Positions 34,727 to 43,891 of a DNA stretch of 64,000 nt are shown here, piece by piece (position 1 is the stretch's first letter; every line of letters begins with the position of its first letter). The stretch is from Bimastos eiseni. Lineage: Eukaryota; Annelida; Clitellata; Crassiclitellata; Lumbricidae. The position numbers and the translations under genes are program-made. A model generated the notes under the pieces. That model did no database searches, had not been told where the DNA came from, and worked only from the letters and a program-made list of their open reading frames with translations. The stretch covers positions 12,985,597-13,049,596 of the forward strand of contig OY365810.1 of the NCBI GenBank assembly GCA_959347315.1, written 5' to 3'.

Positions 34727-36132
34727 ATGGAACCTGAAATTCAACAGGAGCTTCGACGATTTGCAGAAACGACAACGCTTAAAGGAGTCGGTAGAACAGT
34801 CAGAGCTGAGAGGAGAATTGTTCGAGTGTTCTGGATTCTGGCTCTCGTCGCCTGTTCTGGCGTACCTCTTTATCAGATCTCAGCGGTGGCCATAAGTTAT
34901 TCAAATTACAACGTCATTAGGAACTCTGGCGTCGAATTCAGAGACCCGGAATTTCCCGATGTCACAGTCTGCAGTCTCTTTCAGCTGTCCGACCTGAATG
35001 AGTTAAAAAAGTTTACAGCATATCTGCGAGACCTTGAAACCTTAAAACAACACGTCACGAAAGACTATGCGCCTTTTACTGACCTTCTTTGGGGGTATTT
35101 GCAGTCAATTTCTTCCTTCAACAGTTATACGGCATTGGTGTCTGGACCACCAAACTCGACAGAGAATATGTTACTTCAGTGTTTGTCGTATAGATGGGAC
35201 TTCTATGGGCCTAGGAATTGTAACGATGAGTTTCAGCTTGTGGCCCCCCTGCAGTGGTGCCAGACCATTCGTAGAGGTGTTGAGTCACCACCAGCAGCGA
35301 TCAGCCTCGTCCTTTTCATCAACGCTCTCAAGACGGACGTCTTCGATAGCTTCAGCCCGTGGATCCGTTTCTCTCGTACTACAGGCGTTAACGTCATGGT
35401 TCACAGCAGGGGTACGATTCCAAATCCATTGACGGCAATCGCCGTTTCGCCTGGAACAGAGACGACCATCTTTCTGGAGCAGAGAGATTCAACTCGTCTG
35501 CCGTATCCTTACGGAAATTGTACCGATGATCAGAATCTCGATCCGGAAAAACCCGAAACACCCATCTACAACGTCGATTCCTGTCTAGCCCTGTGTCGTC
35601 AGCGTCAGGTTATTGAGAAATGCAGCTGCATAGATCCTCACACACCGTTCACCGCGGAAGAACTTCTTCTGGGCAATCACACGTTCTGCAACAATGTCAC
35701 TGACTTGCTGAAATCAAGCACAGACATCGTCTCCGACGCAGTAAACCGAAGACTTGATCAGGTCACCTGCATGTGGACCTTCGTTGCCGATGAAGACAGA
35801 TGTGACTGTCGACCCCCTTGCTTTGAGACTACATATGAAATGACGGCGTCGACATTATCCAACTGGCCGCAGCAGATCAAACAGCTGAGCTTCTACGAAC
35901 AGTACCTTCGGAACCGATCCGAGTTCTCAGTCTAAGAGGAAATTTTTCAAGCAAAGGCATCAAGAAATCTGATTCCCGACGAGATTCTGGAACGACTTCG
36001 AGGAGTGAGGCTGATCCAAGAGAACCTTTTGCAGATCACCGTCAGGTTCGGCGAGAAGAATGTTCATGTCGTGACCGACGTACCTGCGATCACCTGGGAA
36101 ACAATGGCTTCCAATTTAGGTGAGTCCTTCAA
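34727..36132 (+). pseudogene. DEG/ENaC channel copy 4, nonsense codon and missing 3' end
   Basis: Open from ATG 34727 for 402 codons and very close to copies 5 and 6 in the ectodomain. A TAC-to-TAA change (Tyr to stop) at 35933-35935 ends the frame just after FSV. The homologous sequence continues in frame to about 36132, including a Gly-to-Glu change at LGES in place of LGGS, then switches abruptly to unrelated sequence before the GIS filter and TM2. It cannot make a pore. The upstream half looks intact, so the disablement is recent. Confidence 0.9.
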
Positions 36133-36593
36133 CCTGACGATAGAGGTTATGAGCAGATATTATGAGGACTTTAAAGATCACGTGAAACATGGCCAAGATC
36201 TAATTTTCCACTAACTCTATGCATGCATACTTGCATAGACTATTACTGTCGGTGGCCACAAGTCATAAGCTACGAGATCAGATTGATTCTTCATATCCGT
36301 AGGCCTACTTAGGCCACCAAGTAGGACCCATTGAATCCAGCGAACCGATTGTGAGCCAGATCCCTGTTGCCAGATCTTACATGCATGGTTATTTTGGATA
36401 ACAATCATTTGGTCTCTCAGACTGAGTAGATCACCCACCAAACTGCACCTCTATGAGCAGCACGCATTTGTTTTATTCGTCTGCAGGTAGGTGACTTCGA
36501 CGACTACTGCATAGTGCTGGTAAGAAGATGCATCAGCAGCCACACACCCTCCAAGTGTAGTGCTGACAACTTGACACCTTCCACTTCAGTAGG

Positions 36594-37367
36594 CAGTGGC
36601 GTCGCTACCATTGAGGCGCAGAGGGGCGTGCCTAACTTGGGATTTTTAATTACATTTTGTTCCATTGAAGAATAACCTGCTGACAGCCTGCTATAATCAT
36701 TCCGCGCCTTTGCGCTTGAAGGAGTTTCTCGCTTAATATTACATTTAGTTGCGGATCCCTTGTCTTCACTTCACTTCACGGAACCCTAGGGTTCCACAGA
36801 ACACTGTTTGGGAAACGCTGGCTTACAGCACTTGCGATCTAGCCGGTGACTTTCACATTGAATAATACCCACTTTGCATGATTATAACGGTATCATCACC
36901 AACAAATGATTATTTTCACATTGTTATTTAAAAATAATCTTGGGGTTGTGGACGAGATACAGTGGTTCTGCGTCTATAGTTCGAAGGTTTCATAGGCCGA
37001 AGGTTCGATAGTCCGAAGTCTGTATGGTGCCGGTCGATAGGTGATAAGATTGCGGTTATAATGGTAGCTGGATTGATTAAAAGAATTTTGTTTGGCTAGA
37101 AGCCGGATTGCAACATTCGTTTCATTCATCCAGCGTCCATTTAGGCAATTCTTTTCATATCAATCCAAATCCCATTTTTACATATTCTTTTCATTAATTA
37201 GTCCAGCCTCTAGATAAATTAATGTCGCAGTATAGAATCTTAGAACTATCGAACCTTTGGATTATCGAACCTTCAGATTAACAAGCGGACACCGATACAG
37301 CTGTCCGTCTCCTTCTCTCATCATATCCAGTCTACCTTCCCGATCTTTAATCCTAGCGACGCTACTG
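36594..37367. mobile_element. hAT-like non-autonomous DNA transposon, flank of copy 5
   Basis: Begins CAGTGGCGTCGCTACC and ends with TAGCGACGCTACTG. Target duplication TCAGTAGG (36586-36593) and TCAGTATG (37368-37375), 7 of 8 matching. 774 bp with no coding capacity. Same insertion as at 26180 and 52740. Confidence 0.8.
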
Positions 37368-37973
37368 TCAGTATGAATCTGTTGGATGGACCATGTCAGC
37401 AATATAGCAATCAAGAGAGGCACGACATCAGCACCAGAATATATGCCACATCCCGAAACCGCGATTAAATCTTATCGAGCATGTTGCTTGGGTCCCAGAG
37501 GACGACGATCAATAGATGGCCCCGTGTATCGCACTGAACAAAGCCCTGAAAAGTAAAGTAAATCACGTGTCCCACCTATAGGACTGGGCAACATGGTTAA
37601 AAGGCGTTGAAATGGATTTAATGACCATTAAATTTCTCTACGCTTCCGCGCTGAAAGGAATGAGAAGTTCTTGTATACACGGAAAACCAAGAGTTTTTGC
37701 GCTATTAGCCATTCCATTAAATGATCAATGTTTTGGGTTGACTTTAAAAGCATCACTGATGTTATATGCCGTAACGGTCGTCCATTATACCACAATTCAT
37801 GATTTCTGCTCTTTGTGACCATCACGATTTCAAATATTAAGCTTTCAGGTCAGTTTCATTGATTTCAATGTGGAATCTGGCTATTAATTTACCAGAGCGT
37901 TATGGCAACGAGCGATTGTTGCAGTGGGTTACTTATATACGTTATATATATATATATAAACAAAGCATAGGTC

Positions 37974-37981
37974 TATATAAA
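37974..37981 (+). promoter_or_regulatory. Candidate TATA box of copy 5
   Basis: TATATAAA about 720 bp before the start codon, at the same relative place as in copies 3 and 6. Confidence 0.3.
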
Positions 37982-38209
37982 TGGTATTACGTGTGTAAAA
38001 CAAGTAATTAAGAGAACTCGATGGATGTGTAAGCTTGAGCGCGTAGTAATCCAGTTGTCACTTTGGACATCAAATTAGTTCTCTAACTCTATCACTTGAA
38101 CAGAAATACTGTGGAAAGTTAGATTACAACTGGGATAATGATTTTTAAAAAGGCAATTGCTGTGGAACAATATACAGTTACAGAAATAGAGTGATATATT
38201 TTTTATGAA

Positions 38210-38522
38210 GTAAGTTGGTCTGGCTTTTTCATAACAGTTTTCGGTATTTCCTGTAAGCTTTGGCATCCATTTGTAACCGAACGCAGTTGGGCGACGCTCT
38301 AGTGATTTATGTAATAACGCAGTTTTGTAAAAAAAAGAACAACAACCAGATCCATGAACGCTAATTATACGTAGAAAAAAATGAAATTTAGTTTGTCGTA
38401 ACAGGTTGCATAATTAATTTAAGAAGGACGATTTTGGTTAGGCCCTGAATTGGAGTTTTAAAAACAACATTTAAACAGAGTTGACAACTGAACTGGACGC
38501 ACATCTGGAACAAACATTTCAG
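38210..38522 (+). other. Candidate 5' UTR intron of copy 5
   Basis: AA|GTAAGT at 38210 and ACATTTCAG ending at 38522 form a plausible 313-bp intron. A GTRAG donor-like site is at the matching place in the flanks of the other copies, although the surrounding sequence has diverged. RNA evidence is absent. Confidence 0.35.
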
Positions 38523-38693
38523 CTTCGTGAATCATTTTTCCATAGGCTTCCATTAGGTCTGCATAGTGGATCACAGGTATCTAAACACGGAGGCAAATGA
38601 GCAGGATAAATTTGTGCAGAGAAATTTTGCAAGCAATAAGCGGTTAGAAAGAGACAAACTCATACGAAAAAAGTGGATTGCAGTTGGTTGGTC

Positions 38694-40226
38694 ATGGAAC
38701 CTGAAATTCAACAGGAGCTTCGACGATTTGCAGAAACGACAACGCTTAAAGGCGTCGGTAGAACAGTCAGAGCTGAGCGGAGAATTGTTCGAGTGTTCTG
38801 GATTCTGGCTCTCGTCGCCTGTTCTGGCGTTCTTCTTTATCAGATCTCAGCGGTGGCCATAAGTTACTCGAAATACAGCGTCATTAGGAACTCTGGCGTC
38901 GAATTCAGAGAACCGCAATTTCCCGATGTTACAGTCTGCAGCCTCTTTCAGCTGTCCGACCTGAATGAGTTAAAAAAGTTTACAGCATATCTGCAAGACC
39001 TTGAAACCTTAAAACAACACGTCACGAAAGACTATGCGCCTTTTACTGACCTTCTTTGGGGGTATTTGCAGTCAATTTCTTCCTTCAACAGTTATACGGC
39101 ATTGGTGTCTGGACCACCAAACTCGACAGAGAATATGTTACTTCAGTGTTTGTCGTATAGATGGGACTTCTATGGGCCTAGGAATTGTAACGATGAGTTT
39201 CAGCTTGTGGCCCCCCTGCAGTGGTGCCAGACCATTCGTAGAGGTGTTGAGTCACCACCAGCAGCGATCAGCCTCGTCCTTTTCATCAACGCTCTCAAGA
39301 CGGACGTCTTCGATAGCTTCAGCCCGTGGATCCGTTTCTCTCGTACTACAGGCGTTAACGTCATGGTTCACAGCAGGGGTACGATTCCAAATCCATTGAC
39401 GGCAATCGCCGTTTCGCCTGGAACAGAGACGACCATCTTTCTGGAGCAGAGAGATTCAACTCGTCTGCCGTATCCTTACGGAAATTGTACCGATGATCAG
39501 AATCTCGATCCGGAAAAACCCGAAACACCCATCTACAACGTCGATTCCTGTCTAGCCCTGTGTCGTCAGCGTCAGGTTATTGAGAAATGCAGCTGCATAG
39601 ATCCTCACACACCGTTCACCGCGGAAGAACTTCTTCTGGGCAATCACACGTTCTGCAACAATGTCACTGACTTGCTGAAAGCAAGCACAGACATCGTCTC
39701 CGACGCAGTAAACCGAAGACTTGATCAGGTCACCTGCATGTGGACCTTCGTTGCCGATGAAGACAGATGTGACTGTCGACCCCCTTGCTTTGAGACTACA
39801 TATGAAATGACGGCGTCGACATTATCCAACTGGCCGCAGCTGATCAAACAGCTGAGCTTCTACGAACAGTTCCTTCGAAACCGATCCGAGTTCTCAGTCT
39901 ACGAGGAAATTTTTCAAGCAAAGGCTTCAGGAAATCTGAGTCCCGACGAGATTCTGGAACGACTTCGAGGAGTGAGGCTGATCCAAGAGAACCTTTTGCA
40001 GATCACCGTCAGGTTCGGCGAGAAGAATGTTCATGTCGTGACCGACGTACCTGCGATCACCTGGGAAACAATGGCTTCCAATTTAGGAGGGTCCTTCAAT
40101 CTCTGGCTTGGCATCTCTGTGCCGACTGCAGCAGAAATCATTGAACTAATCTATTCGATGATGATGATTTTGTGGCACCGCAAGAAACCGAAAGTGAGTC
40201 AAGACGAATCCATGGATCGGAAATGA
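38694..40226 (+). CDS. DEG/ENaC (ASC family) cation channel subunit, copy 5
   Basis: 510 residues from ATG 38694, the only ATG near the start of the open frame. Features are as in copy 3: Lys-Gly at 19-20, TM1 at about 33-56, Cys-rich ectodomain, CDCRPPCFETTYEMTA, and TM2 with LGGSFNLWLGIS, then a basic tail WHRKKPKVSQDESMDRK. Compared with copy 3 the first ectodomain segment differs (FTAYLQDLETLKQHVTKDYAP), with three extra residues near TDL. It differs from copy 6 at only a few residues (for example Gln/Arg in that segment and Ala/Ser at LLKA) until the tail. No disabling change. It may be a functional subunit co-assembling with its paralogues, an inference from family heteromerisation. Confidence 0.92.
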   Translation: MEPEIQQELRRFAETTTLKGVGRTVRAERRIVRVFWILALVACSGVLLYQISAVAISYSKYSVIRNSGVEFREPQFPDVTVCSLFQLSDLNELKKFTAYLQDLETLKQHVTKDYAPFTDLLWGYLQSISSFNSYTALVSGPPNSTENMLLQCLSYRWDFYGPRNCNDEFQLVAPLQWCQTIRRGVESPPAAISLVLFINALKTDVFDSFSPWIRFSRTTGVNVMVHSRGTIPNPLTAIAVSPGTETTIFLEQRDSTRLPYPYGNCTDDQNLDPEKPETPIYNVDSCLALCRQRQVIEKCSCIDPHTPFTAEELLLGNHTFCNNVTDLLKASTDIVSDAVNRRLDQVTCMWTFVADEDRCDCRPPCFETTYEMTASTLSNWPQLIKQLSFYEQFLRNRSEFSVYEEIFQAKASGNLSPDEILERLRGVRLIQENLLQITVRFGEKNVHVVTDVPAITWETMASNLGGSFNLWLGISVPTAAEIIELIYSMMMILWHRKKPKVSQDESMDRK

Positions 40227-40544
40227 CGACATAATGGCGACAACGGAAATGCAACACTTTCCATACGGTTCAGTTACTGGTTTGAAACATTCCAGTTGTG
40301 ATCAAATTGGACTTGAAATTTCACATGTTAATTGACATTTAGGGATAACTATTGCATTCGCTCCCACTTTTCTAACTTTTGTTGTAGTGATCATTGGATT
40401 TTTCGGGCGTTATGGTTATAAGTATTAGTTATATTAGAATAACAATTTAACCTTAAACTTTTGTGTTGTAACTGATTAGTCTCATCCGTGAATCATTAAT
40501 TAGGGCGTGGATATGTCAGTTGATCTGTAAATATGGTATAAAGA
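40227..40544 (+). other. Downstream flank of copy 5
   Basis: Aligns with 56343-56660 at visibly lower identity than the upstream tract. Presumed 3' UTR. Confidence 0.5.
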
Positions 40545-40960
40545 TTGGACGACGACGACAGCAACAACAATTATAGCAGTGATGATGATGTTGATAACAC
40601 TGATAATAATTATTGTTATAATATTAAATAATGATAATAAAGATAAAGATAATAATAATAATAATAGTAAAAATAATAATAATAGCAAAAATAATGATAA
40701 TAATAATGATAATGGTAATAGTAGTAGTAAGATTAATAGGCCAATAGTTGTGGGGGAGTAGGGGAAATAGTAGTAGTAGGGGGAAGTAGTAGTTGTATTA
40801 GTAGTAGTAGTAGTAGTAGTTGAGAAAAGAAGGAAGTAAGGGTAAGTAGGGAAAGTAGTAGTAATAGTAGTAGGTGAAGTGGTGGTGGTAGAGGTAGTAG
40901 TTGTAGCAGTAATAATAATAATAAGAATATAATAATAATTATAATAATAATAATAAAAAT
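40545..40960. repeat. (GAC), (AAT) and (GTA)n simple repeats
   Basis: Compound microsatellite. The same order of simple repeats, greatly altered in length, follows copy 6 at 56670-56860 and 57700-58015. Confidence 0.85.
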
Positions 40961-41400
40961 GCCATCGAGAGAGGACGAAGCCTCGTATGGGACGTCATTA
41001 TGACATACACGGCTGCTTCATCCTACCTACATGTGATGGCAGCTGAGGCAGGGACTGCAGTGGATACAACGGCCCCTAGGAGACAGCCTCGCATCCTATA
41101 AAATATAATTCATCATACAAAACTAAGTCGGTAATCTCAAGATAAGGAACAGCAAATCTTATTGTTGTACAAACACAAAGCTCTAAAACAAATTAAAATT
41201 CTAGGATTAGATGCTGTTAACGAAACACCAAATCTATCCTTAAATAAATTGCTATGAGAAAAAACGCATTTGCGCAATCAAAATACTCTGAATCTATCTA
41301 ACAATGCTCTTACTACGGTAAGTAAGAAACCGATCTCCGGGGGGTTTCATTTATAACCACAATCAAACAAGAAACTCGACATCCTATGTCCCTCCTTATT
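40961..41400 (+). mobile_element. LINE C-terminal fragment and 3' region, paired with 58160-58715
   Basis: The plus strand reads AIERGRSLVWDVIMTYTAAS then a stop. This is the counterpart of the GGRTLLWDATVVDTVAASYI block of the (ATT)n-tailed LINE family. The following 300 bp of non-coding sequence matches 58345-58715 apart from a 114-bp insertion there. The pair belongs to the older duplication that made the flanks of copies 5 and 6. Confidence 0.65.
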
Positions 41401-41434
41401 CACACACAAATACTCTAGATAAATTAATGTCAAC

Positions 41435-41701
41435 TTCTCAGTCTACGATGAAATCTAGGCAGCGAAGGCATCAGGAAATCTTAGTTCGGACGAGATTCTG
41501 GAACGACTTCGAGGAGTGAGACTGATTGAAGAGAACCTTTTGTAGATCATCGTCAGGTTCGCCGAGAAGAATATTTATATCGTGACTGACTTAGCAGCGA
41601 TCACCTAGGAAACACTGGCTTCCAATCTAGGAGGTTCTTTCAATCTTTGGCTTGGCATCTCTGTGTCTACTGCAGCGGAAATCATCGAACTCATCTATTC
41701 G
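41435..41701 (+). pseudogene. DEG/ENaC channel copy 7, 5' part of a 3'-terminal fragment
   Basis: Homologous to the last ~90 codons before the end of TM2 in copies 1-6 (the region from FSVYEE to ELIYS). At least three in-frame TAG codons are present (at the CAG/TGG/GCA-neighbouring positions near 41457, 41548 and 41606). The upstream 80% of the gene is missing, with an abrupt left junction at about 41434. The gene is then interrupted by the Polinton and resumes at 48038. Confidence 0.88.
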
Positions 41702-41706
41702 AATTC

Positions 41707-41889
41707 ACCAATTCCTACACAACCTTGAACCCCTAGTAAACATCAACCAACAGACTTAGAAAAAACGCCAGGAAATTTTCAATAGTTTCGATGATGAGCC
41801 ACAATTCATGCACAAAGCCCCCGGTCAAAACCTCCGCCAATAGGTCAAAAGTCACGGAAATTTCCAATAGTTTCGATGATGAGTCATCA
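41707..41889. repeat. Left terminal inverted repeat of the Polinton
   Basis: Starts ACCAATTC and ends GATGATGAGTCATCAC. Pairs with 47745-47928, with shared internal words AAAAACGCCAGGAAATTT and CGCCAATAGGTCAAAAGTCA. Contains an internal direct repeat of TAGTTTCGATGATGAG. Confidence 0.92.
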
Positions 41890-42470
41890 CGTAGCCACCA
41901 AGTCTTCATTATGAATCCATGAATTAAATGACTCAGGATAACCAGGCCATTTTACCAGTGATTTGTTTCCACGTTTCCTGATTATCTTTTCTATTCTAAA
42001 TATTTCTTGAGTAGCCTTCTGTAGCTCCTGTTCGTAAAATGAGCCCTGTATTTCCTCATCATTATAATCAGTAATTTTATAAGTTGGTTAATCCGTATAC
42101 TGAACTTATGCAATTGTAAACATTTCCTCAGTCCATCTAGGTGTATATCCTTTTCCATATTTTTCTTCTTCATTATTCTAACTTTATCACCGGTCGAAAA
42201 CCTGGGTATAACCTGGGTATATTCCGAGATCTCATCACCGTATAAGTTCATCGATACAGCCTTTTCATTCATTTTCAAACTAGCTATAGAGGGTGTCATT
42301 TTAATGAAAGAATGCCTAGTTTCATTATTATTACTAACCATTTCATCCAACACATCGATATATCTTCTAGTTGAATTAGCTGTAAAACACTTAAACATTT
42401 TTTCACGCATTGATCTGGAGATAACGAAGTTGTTGATCTTGTGGCTTAAATTTTCAATGATGTTTCTCAT
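41887..42470 (-). pseudogene. Polinton retroviral-type integrase, C-terminal part with chromodomain
   Basis: From 42470 the minus strand reads a Polinton integrase end: SMREKMFKCFTANSTRRYI, DEMVSNNNETRHSFIKMTP, MNLYGD and RFSTGDKVRI. After a frameshift a second frame with two stops continues through EEIQGSFYEQELQ into IRKRGNKSLVKWPGYPESFN plus SWIHNEDL, a chromodomain-type ending. The DDE catalytic core that should precede it is absent, so it cannot integrate. The frame closes at 41887, exactly at the inner edge of the left terminal repeat. In intact elements the enzyme inserts the DNA into host chromatin, with the chromodomain thought to guide targeting. Confidence 0.85.
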
Positions 42471-42478
42471 TGAAAATC

Positions 42479-43441
42479 TTAGTCATCATACACGAATAAC
42501 TGCATCACGCTTAATCCTCGCTTCCCCGATTCAGCCTGGAGGCAAACTAGCCTATAGGTCTGATATTTTCCAACTGAATCGATTAAGAATTCGTGGTAAG
42601 TATTTCCTAAATTGTTATTAAGCGACGTGTGAGTAATAACCTCTTGTCCTTCATAATTGAATGCGAGTATCCTCCAGGCGGCAATCCTTTCGTTGTTTTT
42701 TTCTCCCCCTCAAGCCGATCTTCCAGATTCTTACTGCGGTTGGGCACTTGATAGATATCCACGGTCCTAAGCCACCCTCAGACACCCATTCTTCTCCTTC
42801 ATCTTTGAATGCACGAAAGGCTTTGTTATGCGGAGATGAAGCACTGGCGTCCGCTTGAAAACCGCAATTACTAGTGTCCGAAGTTAATCTCGGCACGTAA
42901 CCGACGTAACATTTTCTTCCTTGTGTGAGATCGGCCAGCGTTGGTTTCCACTGTAGGATGCAGACGGAAGCTGTTTCAGCACCAGGACTCGTGAATATAA
43001 TATGAAATCTCCAATACGCGTAATTAGTTGAAGCGGGAAATGTAAACTCCATCAAAAACATAAAATGGAGGGTATCCTCCCTTAAAGGGGTTAGAATAAC
43101 TGCTTCGTAAGTTAAACCGTTTATTATCGTTGTATCAGAAGTCATGCTTGGAGCCGCTGTTACGAAGGCTCTCAGGTAATCGCTGGCAGAATTATCCGTT
43201 ATCGCTTGGTTGACTAAGGAATCGACTTGTCAAAGCTCACAGCCTGGCTGGCTAAGACTGGTGGATGAATGTCAGTCGGTTAACCTTTTATCGAGTGACC
43301 ATTCATATTTAAATCATCCTCCATTGCGTTCATTCCATCTCTTTTTATAAATGTATTACTCGCTTGAGATAGAGTAACACCTCAATGAACTATTCTTTGA
43401 GTTGATCCAGTATCAGTTCGTCCAAATTTATCAAAAGGCAT
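42479..43441 (-). pseudogene. Polinton fibre-like structural protein with F5/8C-like C-terminal domain
   Basis: Starts at ATG 43441 (MPFDKFGRTDTGS) and shows the stalk-like motif KRDGMNAMEDDLNMNGHSI, typical of phage/viral tail-fibre repeats. The central part (42651-43145, open for 164 codons) ends in SPHNKAFRAF...GPWISIKCPTAVRIWKI, which resembles a discoidin (F5/8 type C) carbohydrate-binding fold, completed in another frame to LSVMQLFVYDD at 42479. Disabled by stops near 43380 and 43275 and by at least two frameshifts. Polintons and adintoviruses often carry such proteins; a role in particle attachment is inference. Confidence 0.6.
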
Positions 43442-43464
43442 CTTTTTTATATATATATTATTAT

Positions 43465-43890
43465 TTAATACAATTCGTTTACGACTTCTTGAAATTTACA
43501 TCCATCGTTGATCATCTTCTTCGATACATACAAACATAAATGACCGCAATACACTTCACCGTCTGGTTGTATTCGTTCGGTGTTGTAGAATAGCGGTCTT
43601 TGTAGATAGTTTATCAATTCAATAGAAGGAGGAAGTCCATAACTGTCGAAATAAATCTTATCATTGGCGCGCTCGATCTAACACGTCCAATGCGTTCCTT
43701 TACCGTCAGAATCATCGAGATTAAGGATGCCACATTCGTTCGCTCACGGCCTCTTCGGCAACTTGTCTCTTAGAAAAACACCTCCGAAATTGTTTATATT
43801 TAGTTTCCTCGCCGCTTCGATTAGAGCAACGTTCGACAAAGCAATATTAGGTAACGTTACGCCTTCGACATCGATTTGTTTAACACTCAT
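43465..43890 (-). pseudogene. Polinton adenain-like cysteine protease
   Basis: 142 codons from ATG 43890, all in one frame but with an internal TGA (near 43755) and TAG (near 43680). The conserved core is readable: LSNVALIEAARKL, ECGILNLDD, GTHW (catalytic His), YFDSYGLPP (the Asp/Asn region) and QPDGEVYCGHLCLYV (catalytic Cys). The family (C5, adenovirus maturation protease) cleaves capsid precursors. The start lies one base after the stop of the polymerase gene. Length and gene order match Polintons. Confidence 0.88.
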
Positions 43891-43891
43891 T

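Larger units (their letters stand above)
36133..40182. repeat. Near-identical duplicated tract, unit A
   Basis: Matches 52279-56328 at a constant offset of 16146 with no indel noticed and only about ten substitutions spotted by eye. The left edge is abrupt, joining the truncated copy 4 through a shared AACCTGACGATAG. At the right edge identity drops sharply but homology continues at a lower level for more than 1 kb. Confidence 0.92.

Noticed and set aside
35067..35432. 121-codon ORF in another frame of copies 4, 5 and 6
   Set aside because: Shadow of the channel gene; conserved only because the underlying DNA is nearly identical.
37612..37818. Small ORF MDLMTIKFLYASALK... present upstream of copies 3, 5 and 6
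   Set aside because: Copies 1, 2 and 4 have the same DNA but with indels and stops that break the frame. The identity in copy 6 is due to recent duplication, so coding selection is not shown.
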